Counted from the first letter of the stretch, positions 43,365 through 54,503 are shown. The stretch is DNA of 64,000 nucleotides from Macrostomum hystrix (GCA_950097015.1 CATNEN010000038.1:806001-870000), one strand, 5' to 3'. Translations and numbers: made by a program. Notes: generated from the letters alone by a model not told the origin.

Positions 43365-44920
43365 CAGGGGTCGGCAAACTCCGGCCCGCGGGCCAGATGC
43401 GGCCCTCGAAGCTCCCAAATCCGGCCCGTTGCCCCTTCCAGCACCTATAGTATCCTGTCTCATCTCTCCCGTGTCTCATCTCTCTCGTGTCTTATCTCTC
43501 CCGTGTTTAATCTCTCCCGTGTCTTATCTCTCCTGTTTCTCATCTCTCCCGTGTCTCATCTCTCCCGTGTCTCATCTCTCCCGTGTCTCATCTCTCCCGT
43601 GTCTCATCTCTCCCGTGTCTCATCTCTCCCGTGTCTAATCTCTCCCGTGTCTCATCTCTCCCGTGTCTCATCTCTCTCGTGTCTCATCTCTCCCGTGTCT
43701 AATCTCTCCCGTGTCTCATCTCTCCCGTGTCTCATCTCTCTCGTGTCTCATCTCTCCCGTGTCTAATCTCTCCCGTGTCTCATCTCTCCCGTGTCTCATC
43801 TCTCCCGTGTCTCATCTCTCCCGTGTCTCATCTCTCTCGTATCTTATCTCTCCCGTGTTTAATCTCTCCCGTGTCTTATCTCTCCTGTTTCTCATCTCTC
43901 CCGTGTCTCATCTCTCCCGTGTCTCATCTCTCCCGTGTCTCATCTCTCCCGTGTCTCATCTCTCCCGTGTCTCATCTCTCCCGTGTCTAATCTCTCCCGT
44001 GTCTCATCTCTCCCGTGTCTCATCTCTCTCGTGTCTCATCTCTCCCGTGTCTAATCTCTCCCGTGTCTCATCTCTCCCGTGTCTCATCTCTCTCGTGTCT
44101 CATCTCTCCCGTGTCTAATCTCTCCCGTGTCTCATCTCTCCCGTGTCTCATCTCTCCCGTGTCTCATCTCTCCCGTGTCTCATCTCTCTCGTATCTTATC
44201 TCTCCCGTGTTTAATCTCTCCCGTGTCTTATCTCTCCTGTTTCTCATCTCTCCCGTGTCTCATCTCTCCCGTGTCTCATCTCTCCCGTGTCTCATCTCTC
44301 CCGTGTCTCATCTCTCCCGTGTCTCATCTCTCCCGTGTCTAATCTCTCCCGTGTCTCATCTCTCCCGTGTCTCATCTCTCTCGTGTCTCATCTCTCCCGT
44401 GTCTAATCTCTCCCGTGTCTCATCTCTCCCGTGTCTCATCTCTCTCGTGTCTCATCTCTCCCGTGTCTAATCTCTCCCGTGTCTCATCTCTCCCGTGTCT
44501 CATCTCTCCCGTGTCTCATCTCTCCCGTGTCTCATCTCTCCCGTGTCTCATCTCTCCCGTGTCTCATCTCTCCCGTGTCTCATCTCTCCCGTGTCTCATC
44601 TCTTATACCGTGTTTTATCTCTCCCATGTCTCATCTCTCCCGTGTCTCATCTCTCTCGTGTCTCATCTCTCCCGTGTCTAATCTCTCCCGTGTCTCATCT
44701 CTCCCGTGTCTCATCTCTCTCGTGTCTCATCTCTCCCGTGTCTCATCTCTCTCGTGTCTCATCTCTCCCGTCTCTCATCTCTCCCGTGTCTCATCTCTCT
44801 CGTGTCTCATCTCTCCCGTGTCTCATCTCTCCCCTATCTCATATTTCTAGTCAATGCGGCCCGCTGTCGTCTTTTAGGTTCTCTCTTTGGCCCGCCAGCA
44901 AATAAGTTTGCCTACCCCTG
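43365..44920. mobile_element. hAT-type non-autonomous element carrying a minisatellite
   Basis: Flanked by a perfect 8-bp duplication TCCTAAAA (43357-43364 and 44921-44928). Termini are CAGGGGTCGGCAAACT and, reversed, CAGGGGTAGGCAAACT (one mismatch). GGCCCGCGGGCC and GCGGCCC words next to the left end and GCGGGCC words near the right end are usual for hAT/Charlie-like non-autonomous elements. There is no transposase. Almost the whole 1556-bp interior is a 16-bp tandem array. Confidence 0.93.
43453..44850. repeat. 16-bp minisatellite inside the hAT element, about 87 units, 352-bp higher-order repeat
   Basis: Unit GTGTCTCATCTCTCCC (reverse: GGGAGAGATGAGACAC), with CTCGTGTC and GTCTAATC variants. 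The rare word CGTATCTTATC recurs at about 43838 and 44190, an offset of 352 = 22 units. All ORFs here are artefacts of the unit. Confidence 0.95.
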
Positions 44921-45063
44921 TCCTAAAAATTATGACAAAGTAGTAATGCGTGATTGTAATTTCGTTTTACAAAAACTCGAATGAATTTTCAGATTCCTAA
45001 TCTGTTGATCCTAAAATGAGTAGCATTAACGGTTGTTATTGCTGGGAACTCTGTTTTTTCGAA

Positions 45064-46251
45064 TTAAACTCTCGACTTATCAGCTCGGAGAGTTGTCATA
45101 ACAGCGCTTAAAAAATCTCTTCTGACCCAGATGGTGTTGAACTCTTTAAATGACTCCGGATCCAAGCGCTTCAGCGTGATGGGACAGAGCAGCACGTAGT
45201 TTCTGCTGGTGAAGTAGTTCACTACAAATCGGTGGCTGGGGACAGTGTTAGCATCCTTCTCCAAATCGGTACGCCACCACTCCATCTGCACAGCTGCTAC
45301 ATGTCGCATGTCCATGAGCTTGGTTGCTGTTTCAAAGAACAACGGCTCACTGGCCTCGATGTCGATTTTCATCACCACAAGCTTGGTCTGAACATGAGGC
45401 AGAAGGTCGTCTCCAACTGCGGTTGTCACTGGCACCGTGTCCTTAATAAACTCAGTCTGGTAGGTTGAGCCGCTGCCGCCGCCGACGTTGCAGAAAGTGG
45501 CATCAAACTCCAGGTACTTGATGCTGACCTGCGTGTGAAAGAAGGCCCAGAACATCCGCAGCAGGTGCTGCTGGCGCGACTGGCTGATGGAGAGACGCAT
45601 ACGCGCCAGGTTGCGAATGTTGGCATCGACGGCGATTGTTGAGAAGCCGGCGTCGACAGCCTGCAGACTGTACGCACCGATGTTGCTGCCAATGTCCAGA
45701 AATGTCACCTTTGGACTGGGCAATGCTTTCATAATACTTATGAGCCTAGAAACTAGCACTGGCTCCCAGGAATGTGTTTGCGAAATTTCTCGTGAAATGT
45801 AGTCCATGGACTGGTACGTATAGATGGTGACGTTGCGACCAGTTACTGAGCTCGTGATGAAGTTTCGAAGCGCCCGCTTTCTCACCTCCTGTTCAATCTC
45901 TTCTGGCAGGCGAGTTGCCAGCTGGCAGAGTGGGAACCTGCCTCCCACGATTGTGTAGGCCGTGAGGCTCTCGCACAGATGGCTTCGCATGCCGTCGTCC
46001 AAAAAGTTGACGCCCCTCAGCTCAAAGTAGACTGAGCAGTTTTCCGGGCGCTGAGTCACAACTTTTTTGAGCCTGTGAGAATAAGCCAGCAGTGTCAGCA
46101 GCACGAAGCCGGCAACTGCACCAGCCAAGACCAGTCGTGTTGGCGATTTTCTAAACAGTTTTTTCATTGTGAGTATCATTTTGGCTTTGCAGTTCTCAAA
46201 GGCTGGACTAGAGTTACGATAGTGACTGCAAAGATGGTAGCAATTGTTCAT
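45064..46251 (-). CDS. FkbM-type methyltransferase, membrane-anchored, paralogue A
   Basis: 395 aa, intronless. A short cytosolic N-terminus is followed by one hydrophobic anchor at about 38-57 (LVLAGAVAGFVLLTLLAY), giving a type II membrane (Golgi-like) layout. The lumenal part has several Cys and a GGRFPLCQLA motif. The FkbM/SAM-dependent methyltransferase fold starts near residue 182: motif I VTFLDIGSNIGAYSL, an acidic IAVDAN strand end, and VVMKIDIEASEP (FkbM MKIDIEG-like, with Ala-Ser for Gly). The C-terminus has AVQMEWWR and FFTSRNYVLL. Substrate unknown; sugar or lipid O-methylation is possible. The start could instead be Met25 or Met29, closer to the anchor. Residues 182-250 are almost identical to paralogue B, the rest much less so. 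Confidence 0.85.
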   Translation of the reverse strand: MNNCYHLCSHYRNSSPAFENCKAKMILTMKKLFRKSPTRLVLAGAVAGFVLLTLLAYSHRLKKVVTQRPENCSVYFELRGVNFLDDGMRSHLCESLTAYTIVGGRFPLCQLATRLPEEIEQEVRKRALRNFITSSVTGRNVTIYTYQSMDYISREISQTHSWEPVLVSRLISIMKALPSPKVTFLDIGSNIGAYSLQAVDAGFSTIAVDANIRNLARMRLSISQSRQQHLLRMFWAFFHTQVSIKYLEFDATFCNVGGGSGSTYQTEFIKDTVPVTTAVGDDLLPHVQTKLVVMKIDIEASEPLFFETATKLMDMRHVAAVQMEWWRTDLEKDANTVPSHRFVVNYFTSRNYVLLCPITLKRLDPESFKEFNTIWVRRDFLSAVMTTLRADKSRV

Positions 46252-46479
46252 CTTCGTTGCAACTCTTTAATTGTTTATAAAGACTTGCTTCACCATCTAT
46301 CTTTCCCTTTCCTCTCTCTCTCTCCCTCTGTCCCAGGGTGCATTGCTGATATTTTCCAAAAATTACCCAGCCCAATGAGCTTACAATGAGAATCTACTCA
46401 GCTATACTCACTGTGCACAGTGGGGTTGCACAGTGAGGTCTGGCGCAATGAAGTTCTCCATGATATGCATCTAGCGTGA

Positions 46480-47120
46480 CAGTTTGGTGAGTCTGAGTTT
46501 AATGACTTTGAAGTTTGGTGAGTCAGAGTTTAATGACTTTGAAGTTTGTTGAGTCAGAGTTTAATGACTTTGAAGTTTTTTGAGTCAGAGTTTAATGACT
46601 TTGAAGTTTTTTGAGTCAGAGTTTAATGACTTTGAAGTTTAGTGAATCAGATTTTAATGACTTTGAAGTTTGTTGAGTCAGAGTTTAATGACTTTGAAGT
46701 TTTTTGAGTCAGAGTTTAATGACTGTGGAGTTTGTTGAGTCAGAGTTTAATGACTTTGAAGTTTAGTGAGTCAGATTTTAATGACTGTGGAGTTTGTTGA
46801 GTCAGAGTTTAATGACTGTGGAGTTTGTTGAGTCAGAGTTTAATGACTTTGAAGTTTAGTGAGTCAGATTTTAATGACTGTGGAGTTTGTTGAGTCAGAG
46901 TTTAATGACTGTGGAGTTTGTTGAGTCAGAGTTTAATGACTTTGAAGTTTTTTGAGTCAGAGTTTAATGACTGTGGAGTTTGTTGAGTCAGATTATAATG
47001 ACTTTGAAGTTTTTTGAGTCAGAGTTTAATGACTTTTGAGTTTAGTGAATCAGATTTTAATGACTTTGAAGTTTAGTGAGTCAGAGTTTAATGACTTTGA
47101 AGTTTAGTGAGTCAGATTTT
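46480..47120. repeat. 30-bp tandem array between the FkbM paralogues
   Basis: About 21 copies of a 30-bp unit built of GTGAGTCAGAGTTTAATGAC and TTTGAAGTTT, with GTTGAGTC, TTTGAGTC and ACTGTGGAG variants. From 47120 to 47900 no gene is seen. Confidence 0.92.
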
Positions 47121-47914
47121 AATTTTCTTGCTCCTGTCAGAATACTTAAACACATTTGATAGACTTTGTATTTGCATAGCAACGATAGATGATTTATAAA
47201 TAACATGAACTTAACTTTCAGTTGAAACCTTGTCAACGGAAAACTCTCAACAATGGGTCACTCGTAAATTGTTCGAAAAAGTTTAGATTTTTTGCTAGCA
47301 ATAAAAAAGCCAAACTTTTTAGTGCCAAAATGATTCCGACCGGCAAACAAAAAAGCGAAATCTAACTCAAGTAAATTGAAGTCTCAAATCATTGAAAGAT
47401 TTCAAATCAAATTAATTTAATGCCTTTGCATCTCGCCATTAGACATCGTTCTAGTCCTAGGTAAGATCAGTGTATTGGAGCTAAAAACAGGATATTACTG
47501 ATTAAACGAAATCTCGTTACTGAATAAAATTGCATATAAAGAGTTCCAGGTAATCAACAGAGCGGCCACGGAAAGTATACAATATGCAAAACAGTTCATA
47601 CAGCTAATTTCGGAATTCGTACAGAATGGAATTGGAAATTAAGCATTATCGGCAATAGAAATGACTAATTGCTTTTCCAACGACAAACTTCAAAGTGAAA
47701 GCATTTAGCTGCATTTATAAATAATTTACAGCCATACAATCAACAGAAACGCTGAAACATGCCGAGCAGCTATGAAGCGCCACATTGGAGAGACATTGAA
47801 ACTAAATGTTACACGATACAGAATCTGAGTCTCTCTCCAAGTATTGCATTAGAAGTAGAATCTTTGCAGCTTTCAGCGCTTCATAATTTCCTATCTGATT
47901 AGTATAGCTATTAT

Positions 47915-48519
47915 TATAAGGGGGCGAGTGGGTCAGCGGCTAACGTCGCTGCATCGCACTCCAAAGGACGCTAGTTCGATTCACCCTTCAAGTCACGATT
48001 AATTTCGGGACTTGTTGGGGGGTTTGGACAGTAGCGACCGGCGGAGGTGCACCATATTTCGTGCAATCAAAGCTTGAAATAATAGCTTTGCTCCTACCAT
48101 CTGTGTGCCTGTTCTGCGTTGTGTGAGTTGTGTGCGTTGGCGCTGGGGCGTGAGACCTTGCGGGGGGTAGCTGGAGGGCGGGTGTACACCGCCGCGCGCT
48201 TTCTGGACTTCCGTCAGCGCGATTGGATAAGTGTACACTCATCACCTGGCCCCCCCTGAGGACTGATTTCTTATCAGCCTTCCGCCCCGCCCCGGCTTGG
48301 TCTGCTATGTGCGTGTGGGGCTGGGGTGGGGGACACTGCTGCCTATTCTGGGTGCCTCCTGCCCTCCCCGGCTGGTCTGTGCTGCTGTGTGTGGTGCCTG
48401 CTCAGGGGAGGCGGCGTGATGGGCGCAAAAGCGCCTAGTTCGCCGGTCTGGGGGCGTGCCGCTCCGTCGCTTGTGCGACAAGTGCCCCGGGCCCCCTGCA
48501 AATAGATAGATAAGATAGA
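47915..48519 (+). mobile_element. SINE-3, 605 bp, with target-site duplication
   Basis: tRNA-like head: GAGTGGGTCAGCGGCTAACG (box A) and CTAGTTCGATTCACCC (box B). The body is GC-rich and the tail is (ATAG)n. A 15-bp duplication TAGTATAGCTATTAT flanks it (47900-47914 and 48520-48534), as expected for LINE-driven insertion. No ORF. A single copy in this window. From 48535 to 48950 no gene is seen. Confidence 0.88.
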
Positions 48520-48954
48520 TAGTATAGCTATTATCGGGACTGCCAGTCAGCCTACAACTGGTCCGGGAAAGAGGGTGTGGCAGGAAGTTGTCTCACGAGT
48601 TTCTAGATTCCGAGCTCCATAAATATCCCTGTATACAATATCAGTACAACAGATTTGGCGAGAAATGAAAATCTAATGCCGAAAGTACCAGTACCTAACT
48701 CAGCTCAGCATAGCGAAAACTCAATATTAAAGTGGATCAAAATTCTTTCAACTAGCATCAGGGAAAAGTTCACTCATGTTTGCTAATTTCCAGAGGCAAG
48801 TTTGGCTTTCAACTAAATAGAACTGAAGGCAATAGATACCGTTCAACAAATTTAAGATTAGACTATCAGCAATTCATCAGCAATCGGTAATGAAAATGCC
48901 ACTGAAACATTTCAAACAGGCGAGGTCACAGGCGCATTAAAAACAATCACTGAC

Positions 48955-50040
48955 TCACAGCGTCTTCTTCACAAGATGTACAAAGTCCCATCTCACCCAG
49001 ATTGTGTCCCAGTCCCTGAATGTCTCCGGGTTTAGGCGCTCCAGTGTGAATGGGGACATCAGAACGTAGTTCCTGCTAGTGAAGAAGTCCACGAGATAGC
49101 GGTGATTAGGCGATGTGGCGGCGCTGTCCTGCAGGCTCTTGCGCCACCACTCCATCTGCACCACTGCGACCTGGCGCTCCTGAAGCAGTCTCTTGCTGGT
49201 CTCGAAGAACACTCGCTCGCTTGTCTCAACGTCAATCTTCATAACTACGAAACGCGTCTTCACGTGCGGTATAAGGTCGTCTCCGATTGCGGTGGCCACT
49301 GGCACCGTGTCGGAGATGCTCTTGGCTTGGTTTTCGAACCCGCTGCCGCCTCCGACGTTGCAGTCGACGCTGTCAAACTCAAGGTACTTGATGCTGACCT
49401 GCGTGTGAAAGAAGGCCCAGAACATCCGCAGCAGATGCTGCTGGCGCGACTGACTGATGGAGAGACGCATACGCGCCAGGTTGCGAATGTTGGCATCGAC
49501 GGCGATGGTTGAGAAGCCGGCGTCGACCGCCTGCAGACTGTATACACCGATGTTGCTGCCTATGTCCAGAAATGTCACATCTGAATTGGACAGAAGCTTC
49601 ATGATCTTAATCAGACGGGACACAAGGGATGGCTCCCAATAGTGCGCTCTGGCTATCTGCCGAGAGACAATGTCCACATCGCGGTATCGATAGATTGTCA
49701 CGTTCCGCTTGTCTATTTTGTTTTCGACATAGTCTTGAATAGCTTCCCGGCGAACCTCCTGCACGATCTCTTCTGGGAGCTTGTTAGCCAGCTGGCACAG
49801 CGGGAACCTGCCACCCTCGATGGTGAACGCTGTCAGATTTTCACAGAGCCGTTTTCGCATTTTATCCTCAAAAAAGTTCACGGAAGCTAACTCATAGTAG
49901 CCCGTGCAGTTGTGGTGGGCCTGTGTGCCGTCTTGCAAATGGACAAAGAAATAGCACAGTATTATTGCTAGGCAGCAACCGCCCAGTGCAAAATAGCTTC
50001 TCTTTTTTACGTTCAGACTGCAATTTCGACTCAAAAGCAT
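48955..50040 (-). CDS. FkbM-type methyltransferase, membrane-anchored, paralogue B
   Basis: 361 aa from the ATG at 50038-50040 (MLLSRN); the frame is open further upstream but without ATG. Anchor YFALGGCCLAIILCYFFVHL lies just after a basic stretch, so type II topology as in paralogue A. The same motifs follow: GGRFPLCQLA, VTFLDIGSNIGVYSL, VVMKIDVETSE, VVQMEWWRK, FFTSRNYVLM, WDTIWVR. A tandem duplicate on the same strand, 2.7 kb from paralogue A. The 69-residue segment from VTFLDIG to YLEFD differs from A by one residue, while the N- and C-terminal parts are clearly more divergent. Substrate unknown. Confidence 0.85.
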   Translation of the reverse strand: MLLSRNCSLNVKKRSYFALGGCCLAIILCYFFVHLQDGTQAHHNCTGYYELASVNFFEDKMRKRLCENLTAFTIEGGRFPLCQLANKLPEEIVQEVRREAIQDYVENKIDKRNVTIYRYRDVDIVSRQIARAHYWEPSLVSRLIKIMKLLSNSDVTFLDIGSNIGVYSLQAVDAGFSTIAVDANIRNLARMRLSISQSRQQHLLRMFWAFFHTQVSIKYLEFDSVDCNVGGGSGFENQAKSISDTVPVATAIGDDLIPHVKTRFVVMKIDVETSERVFFETSKRLLQERQVAVVQMEWWRKSLQDSAATSPNHRYLVDFFTSRNYVLMSPFTLERLNPETFRDWDTIWVRWDFVHLVKKTL

Positions 50041-50775
50041 GCTCACACTTCTGCTGTGAATATGGCTCAAAAGGCAGTATTGGTAAGGAACACTCAATTG
50101 AGCAGATTATATCGATTGAAAGATTCGTACAGATTGGCTCACTGCTTCGTATTTTTGTCAAGTGATTTGCAAATCTCTTCCTTGGCCGTTTATCGCAGAG
50201 GAGTTAGTGGTCGCGGCCGTGTGTTCAGTTACTTATAACCAACAGTTTGCATGTGTGCAGCTCTTGCCAGACATGCTAAGCCTTGCAATGGACGGCACCT
50301 TTGTCCGCGCTATCCGCCCACCCACCCTCCGCTGCTTCTACTCCAGGTTTGGCATCGGCTGATTTCGCCTGCAGTCCATACAGCATGCGAGTGTTTACTT
50401 TGTCGAGCTTGAGCCAGCGCTCTGGCAACCCAGTTTTTTGATAAGCGCGGTCAGAATTCAAGCTGGCCTCATTGTTGACATGGGACATGCCTGACTTTAC
50501 TGAGCTAGATATGGCTTTTTACTGTGCGCGTGTGCACGTGTGTGCTCCAAACCGAAAAGTCTAAGGACTGATTAGTATGCCTGGGGGCAGATCTGATGAA
50601 ATTAGCCTAATTGTGAATAAAAATAGGTGCTATTCAAAGCACTTTGACATGGCTTTTGTAGGTAATTAGTTAATTATATACCACACCATGTCAAACCAAT
50701 CTGCATTCAAATTAATCCAAGAGTAAATTGCAGATATTGAACCTAAGTAGCGTATTTGACTCGAGATTTGAGTAA
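50041..50775. other. intergenic stretch, nothing recognised
   Basis: Upstream of paralogue B. Several short open frames, none with family features or good splice context. Confidence 0.4.
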
Positions 50776-50779
50776 ATAT

Positions 50780-51322
50780 TTGACAGATCGCTATAGTCAG
50801 ATCGCTATAGTCAGATCGCTATAGTCAGATCGCTATAGTCAAATCGCTATAGTCAGATCGCTATAGTCAGATCGCTATAGTCAGATCGCTATAGTCAGAT
50901 CGCTATAGTCAGATCGCTATAGTCAGATCGCTATAGTCAGATCGCTATAGTCAGATCGCTATAGTCAAATCGCTATAGTCAGATCGCTATAGTCAGATTG
51001 CTATAGTCAGATCGCTATAGTCAGATCGCTATAGTCAGATCGCTATAGTCAGATCGCTATAGTCAGATCGCTATAGTCAGATCGCTATAGTCAGATTGCT
51101 ATAGTCAGATCGCTATAGTCAGATCGCTATAGTCAGATCGCTATAGTCAAATCGCTATAGTCAGATCGCTATAGTCAGATCGCTATAGTCAAATCGCTAT
51201 AGTCAGATCGCTATAGTCAGATCGCTATAGTCAGATTGCTATAGTCAGATCGCTATAGTCAGATCGCTATAGTCAGATTGCTATAGTCAAATCGCTATAG
51301 TCAAATCGCTATAGTCAGACCA
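50780..51322. repeat. 14-bp tandem array
   Basis: About 38 copies of AGATCGCTATAGTC with AAATCG and AGATTG variants. The flank to 52140 holds no gene I can support. Confidence 0.95.
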
Positions 51323-52140
51323 ATTTTAAATCGCAAGGCTACATGGCCTTTACGGCTATTTGGGCCATAGACAAATACTTCTCAGACAGGCTAGAATTAA
51401 GGCGGGTCTTTATGTAAGGCTTATTATGTGGAGCTAATTATGAGCCTTTTACATTTTCGCGAATTTGTACTCAGTACGAGTATGCACGGTTTGAAAGCTT
51501 AATAAATATAAAACTAAAAATAGTAATTACGAAATATCTTTAGTAGTCTAAAAACGAGGGCAAATTTTAGATCCGAAAAAATATTCTCATTGTCTTCTGT
51601 GTCTGTCTATACCTTTCGCCACCAACCCTCGCAGTTCTACAAGGCATTCTAACATTCTAGCATTTTAACACAAGGATGCAGCTGAGTATTATTATGCTTG
51701 ATGCTAATTAATTGTGCCCTGATAGAATGCGCATATTTAGCACGCAGAGCAAAGATCCGTTCTCAGATTTTTGTTGACATTGGAACAGTAAAAGGAAAGG
51801 AAACAGCATGACAAGCGTGAGTGCGCATAAAATGGAAGTCATCGCTATATTTCTGTGAGTATCTTTGTCATTGGGTTTTCCGGCATTTGGGTTGACATGC
51901 ATGCAATATCGATAATTAGGGGTTCTAAAATACATTGCGCTGTAGCAATAGCAATCTATCGATTGATATGGCCGCTTTTTCTGATTACCTAACTCTTCCA
52001 GCTTTCAGAACTTCAGTGTAAAAAAAACTTACGCTCGTAACTAGCAAACAGAGCAAGCAAACGGAGTGGAAGCTGTCATGCAGACTAAATCGCGAAATCA
52101 CTAATTGAACTAATTATGAGTACCTTTCTTCTAGACACGC

Positions 52141-52275
52141 TAGGGAGGTTGTTGATCAGCGGTGACCAAGAGGTCATCGGTTCGAGTCTCGGAGCAGGGC
52201 AACAATTTTTGCCATCGAGTAAATACAACTAACTCCCCCAGTCCACTGACTGAACAGCTGAAAGTTGCGTTTGAA
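52141..52275 (+). mobile_element. degenerate tRNA-derived SINE fragment
   Basis: Box-A-like GTTGATCAGCGGTGACC and box-B-like GGTTCGAGTC, followed by a SINE-1-like CCCCAGTCCACTGACTGAAC block. It lies just upstream of the EGF/D8C-like gene. Confidence 0.5.
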
Positions 52276-52401
52276 AGTTCAGTGCAATTTGAAAGAACAT
52301 ATTTAGGTGTGAATTCTGTCTATCCTTTCTAAATAAACATGCTGAGGCTAGGCTCTAAGTGAAAGTGCTTCCAGCATTCGTGCCCATGCCTACACTTCAG
52401 A

Positions 52402-54503
52402 ATGCTGACTCCCGGCTGGCTGTATTCTGTTTCTATGGCGTTGACCTGTCAAAATGGTGGCACCTTTGATGCAGTTCGCTACATCTGCGTCTGCACTCTG
52501 CAAGCCTACGGGCAGACGTGCGAGAACCGGTTTGCGGATCGAAGCCCGTGTCGCAACGCCATCGCGGCTGGGGTCATCAGCATTCAGGACTCAACGAGCG
52601 CCCACGCTGCGCGCCGATTCGACGCTTGCAGCGCCGCTTCCGGACGTCCCTGCATAGACTTTTCGAGCCTTTTGACGGGTTGGTATCGAATTCTGTCGCC
52701 TAGCGGAAACTACCTGGTGTCGGGCGATTATCCTTGCGTACCTGGCGAGCCGATTGGCTGCGGGACAGCCGGTGGAGACTTGCCCTTCACAGTGCGACAG
52801 CAAGTGTTCGATGGCGAGCCCGAGAACGGAACGAAACTGTACTCAGCCAGGGCCTATGCTTTTGCTCCAAGTAGTCCACAATGCTACGATAGTGGAACTG
52901 TTTACTATATCAGGGTCCTGGAGTGTCCGGACAAGTCTTTGCTGTACTACATGGAGCCGACCATGACCAATAGTCATAAATACTGCATCGGCGTTTACTC
53001 TGCGGCAGCAACATCCGCGCCAGCATCGGGAGCGACTTTAACACCCACTGAATCGACGACAGGTACTGCCACGACAGCTAATTCTTCAGGTACTGCTACG
53101 ACAGCTAATCCAATAGGTACAGCCACGACAGCTAATCCTTCAGGCACTGCTACGACAGCTAGTCCTTCAGGTACAGCCACGACAGCTAATCCTTCAGGTA
53201 CTGCTACGACAGCTAATCCAATAGGTACAGCCACGACAGCTAATCCTTCAGGTACTGCTACGTCAGCTAATCCTTCAGGTACTGCTACGACAGCTAATCC
53301 AATAGGTACTGCCTCCAGTACTCCAGGCAGCTCTGTCGGCAGGGCGGGCTGGAACAACTATGTGGACGATGGGAACCCGTACTTTCGCATCAACACAACT
53401 GGCTTACCGAATGGTAGCTCGCTTTCCTGCAGCATCCGGTCCAACTCATTGCAGGCGAGTTTTACACCCAGCCGGAGCGGGGCTGTCAGCAAGTCCACCG
53501 GTTTGTTCTGCGACTTCGCACCTGTGCTGCAGTGGCTCGCTGAGAACAAGCTCATCTATGTGAACACCGTGGTGAGACATTTTAATTATTTTAGTTATCG
53601 AAGCACATCTGTTGTTGCGTTTGCTAATAGTCCAACGACAGTCGAATCTAAGGGCGTCGGACTCACGACTTAGAAGGTCTGGGGTTTCGATTTTAGACTC
53701 TCCTGGAAGCAATTGTGTCCGTTGGAAACACATTTAAGTCTGTAGTGCTTCAGTTCACCCAGCTGCTAAATGACTGCCTGCATTAGATGGGACAATGGGG
53801 AGTGGGATGTGGCGTCCCTCCAGTCCATGGACTGAACAGCCGTCGCAGCCTTCTGATGCGCCGCGCAATAGCTGCGGCTGTGCTGTCGGCTGCACATCTG
53901 GCCCAGTTGGGTCAGGTGTAATCAATTAATATTTTAAATCTCACCGGTAAACCTGACTATTGCGCCGACTCCTGAGCATAATCTCGTGTACACAGGCACA
54001 CGCTACTCTCTGGTGTGTACATGTACATCAACTCGTGACTTTCTCATCGTCAGACTGTGTACACTGTCAATGTGCCTTGGATGTTGGCTCTTAAAGGCAT
54101 AAATTTCATGACAAGCCTCCATGCCTTCTCATTACGACTGCGCCAAAATTAACGTTGCCTTGCTGAGCGAAACTATGCATGATCAGGGAAATTAGGCTGC
54201 GAGAATTAGACTCATTACCGCTTCAACACTCAACCACTCCGACCAGAGTGTCATTTTACTCAATCTTCAGTGTGGCCCGTACACAATAGGTCTGATACTA
54301 AATCTAAACTTGCAAACTTTCAGCTCGATGTGATCACTAGCAGCACAATGCAGCCGGTGAGCTCGAGTGACGTCACCGTGTGCCAGAGCTGGTTCCGCGG
54401 CAAGCGAGTCCGCCAGGTGAGTGAGCGCAGTCAGTGCACGGTGGAGGACGCTGTGGACAGTTACCGGCCGACTGCTTGGCGGCAATGGTTCGGCGACCTG
54501 TGA
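52402..54503 (+). CDS. secreted EGF / D8C-like / mucin-like protein (2 exons: 52402-53571, 54324-54503)
   Basis: Predicted 449 aa. A short hydrophobic start is followed by an EGF-like module (Cys at 16, 29, 31 and 40: CQNGGTF...CVC...GQTCEN). Then comes a Cys-rich segment, about 50-200, whose GWYRILSPSGNYLV and CVPGEPIGCGT blocks resemble the D8C domain of uromodulin, GP2 and oncoprotein-induced transcript 3. Residues 221-301 are nine 9-aa repeats of GTATTANPS/PI type, probably O-glycosylated. The last part (VGRAGWNNYVDDGNPYFRIN...) is not recognised. Exon 1 ends ACCGTG|GTGAGA; exon 2 starts CTTTCAG|CTCGAT in phase 0 and ends with TGA at 54501-54503. The ATG is one base after an ACACTTCAG acceptor-like site. 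Likely extracellular or cell-surface; role unknown. Confidence 0.72.
53062..53304 (+). repeat. 27-bp coding repeat (mucin-like), nine units
   Basis: Nine in-frame copies of GGTACTGCTACGACAGCTAA plus TCCTTCA or TCCAATA, encoding Thr/Ala/Ser/Pro-rich nonapeptides. Unlike the other minisatellites it lies in a frame with real domains on both sides. Confidence 0.9.
53625..53935 (+). mobile_element. SINE-1 copy in the intron of the EGF/D8C-like gene
   Basis: Degenerate head (GGCGTCGGACTCACGACTTA), then CAGTTCACCCAGCTGCTAAA, CAGTCCATGGACTGAACAGC, AGCTGCGGCTGTGCTG and tail GTGTAATCAATTAAT. Confidence 0.82.
53970..54240 (-). mobile_element. SINE-2 copy, reversed, in the same intron
   Basis: TGGTGTGTACATGTACATC, TCATCGTCAGACTGTGTACA, GTGCCTTGGATGTTGGC and a decayed head. 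It ends about 80 bp before the exon 2 acceptor. Confidence 0.65.

Noticed and set aside
43429-44984. Ser/Leu/Cys-rich ORFs of up to 151 aa
   Set aside because: Pure products of the 16-bp array in the hAT element.
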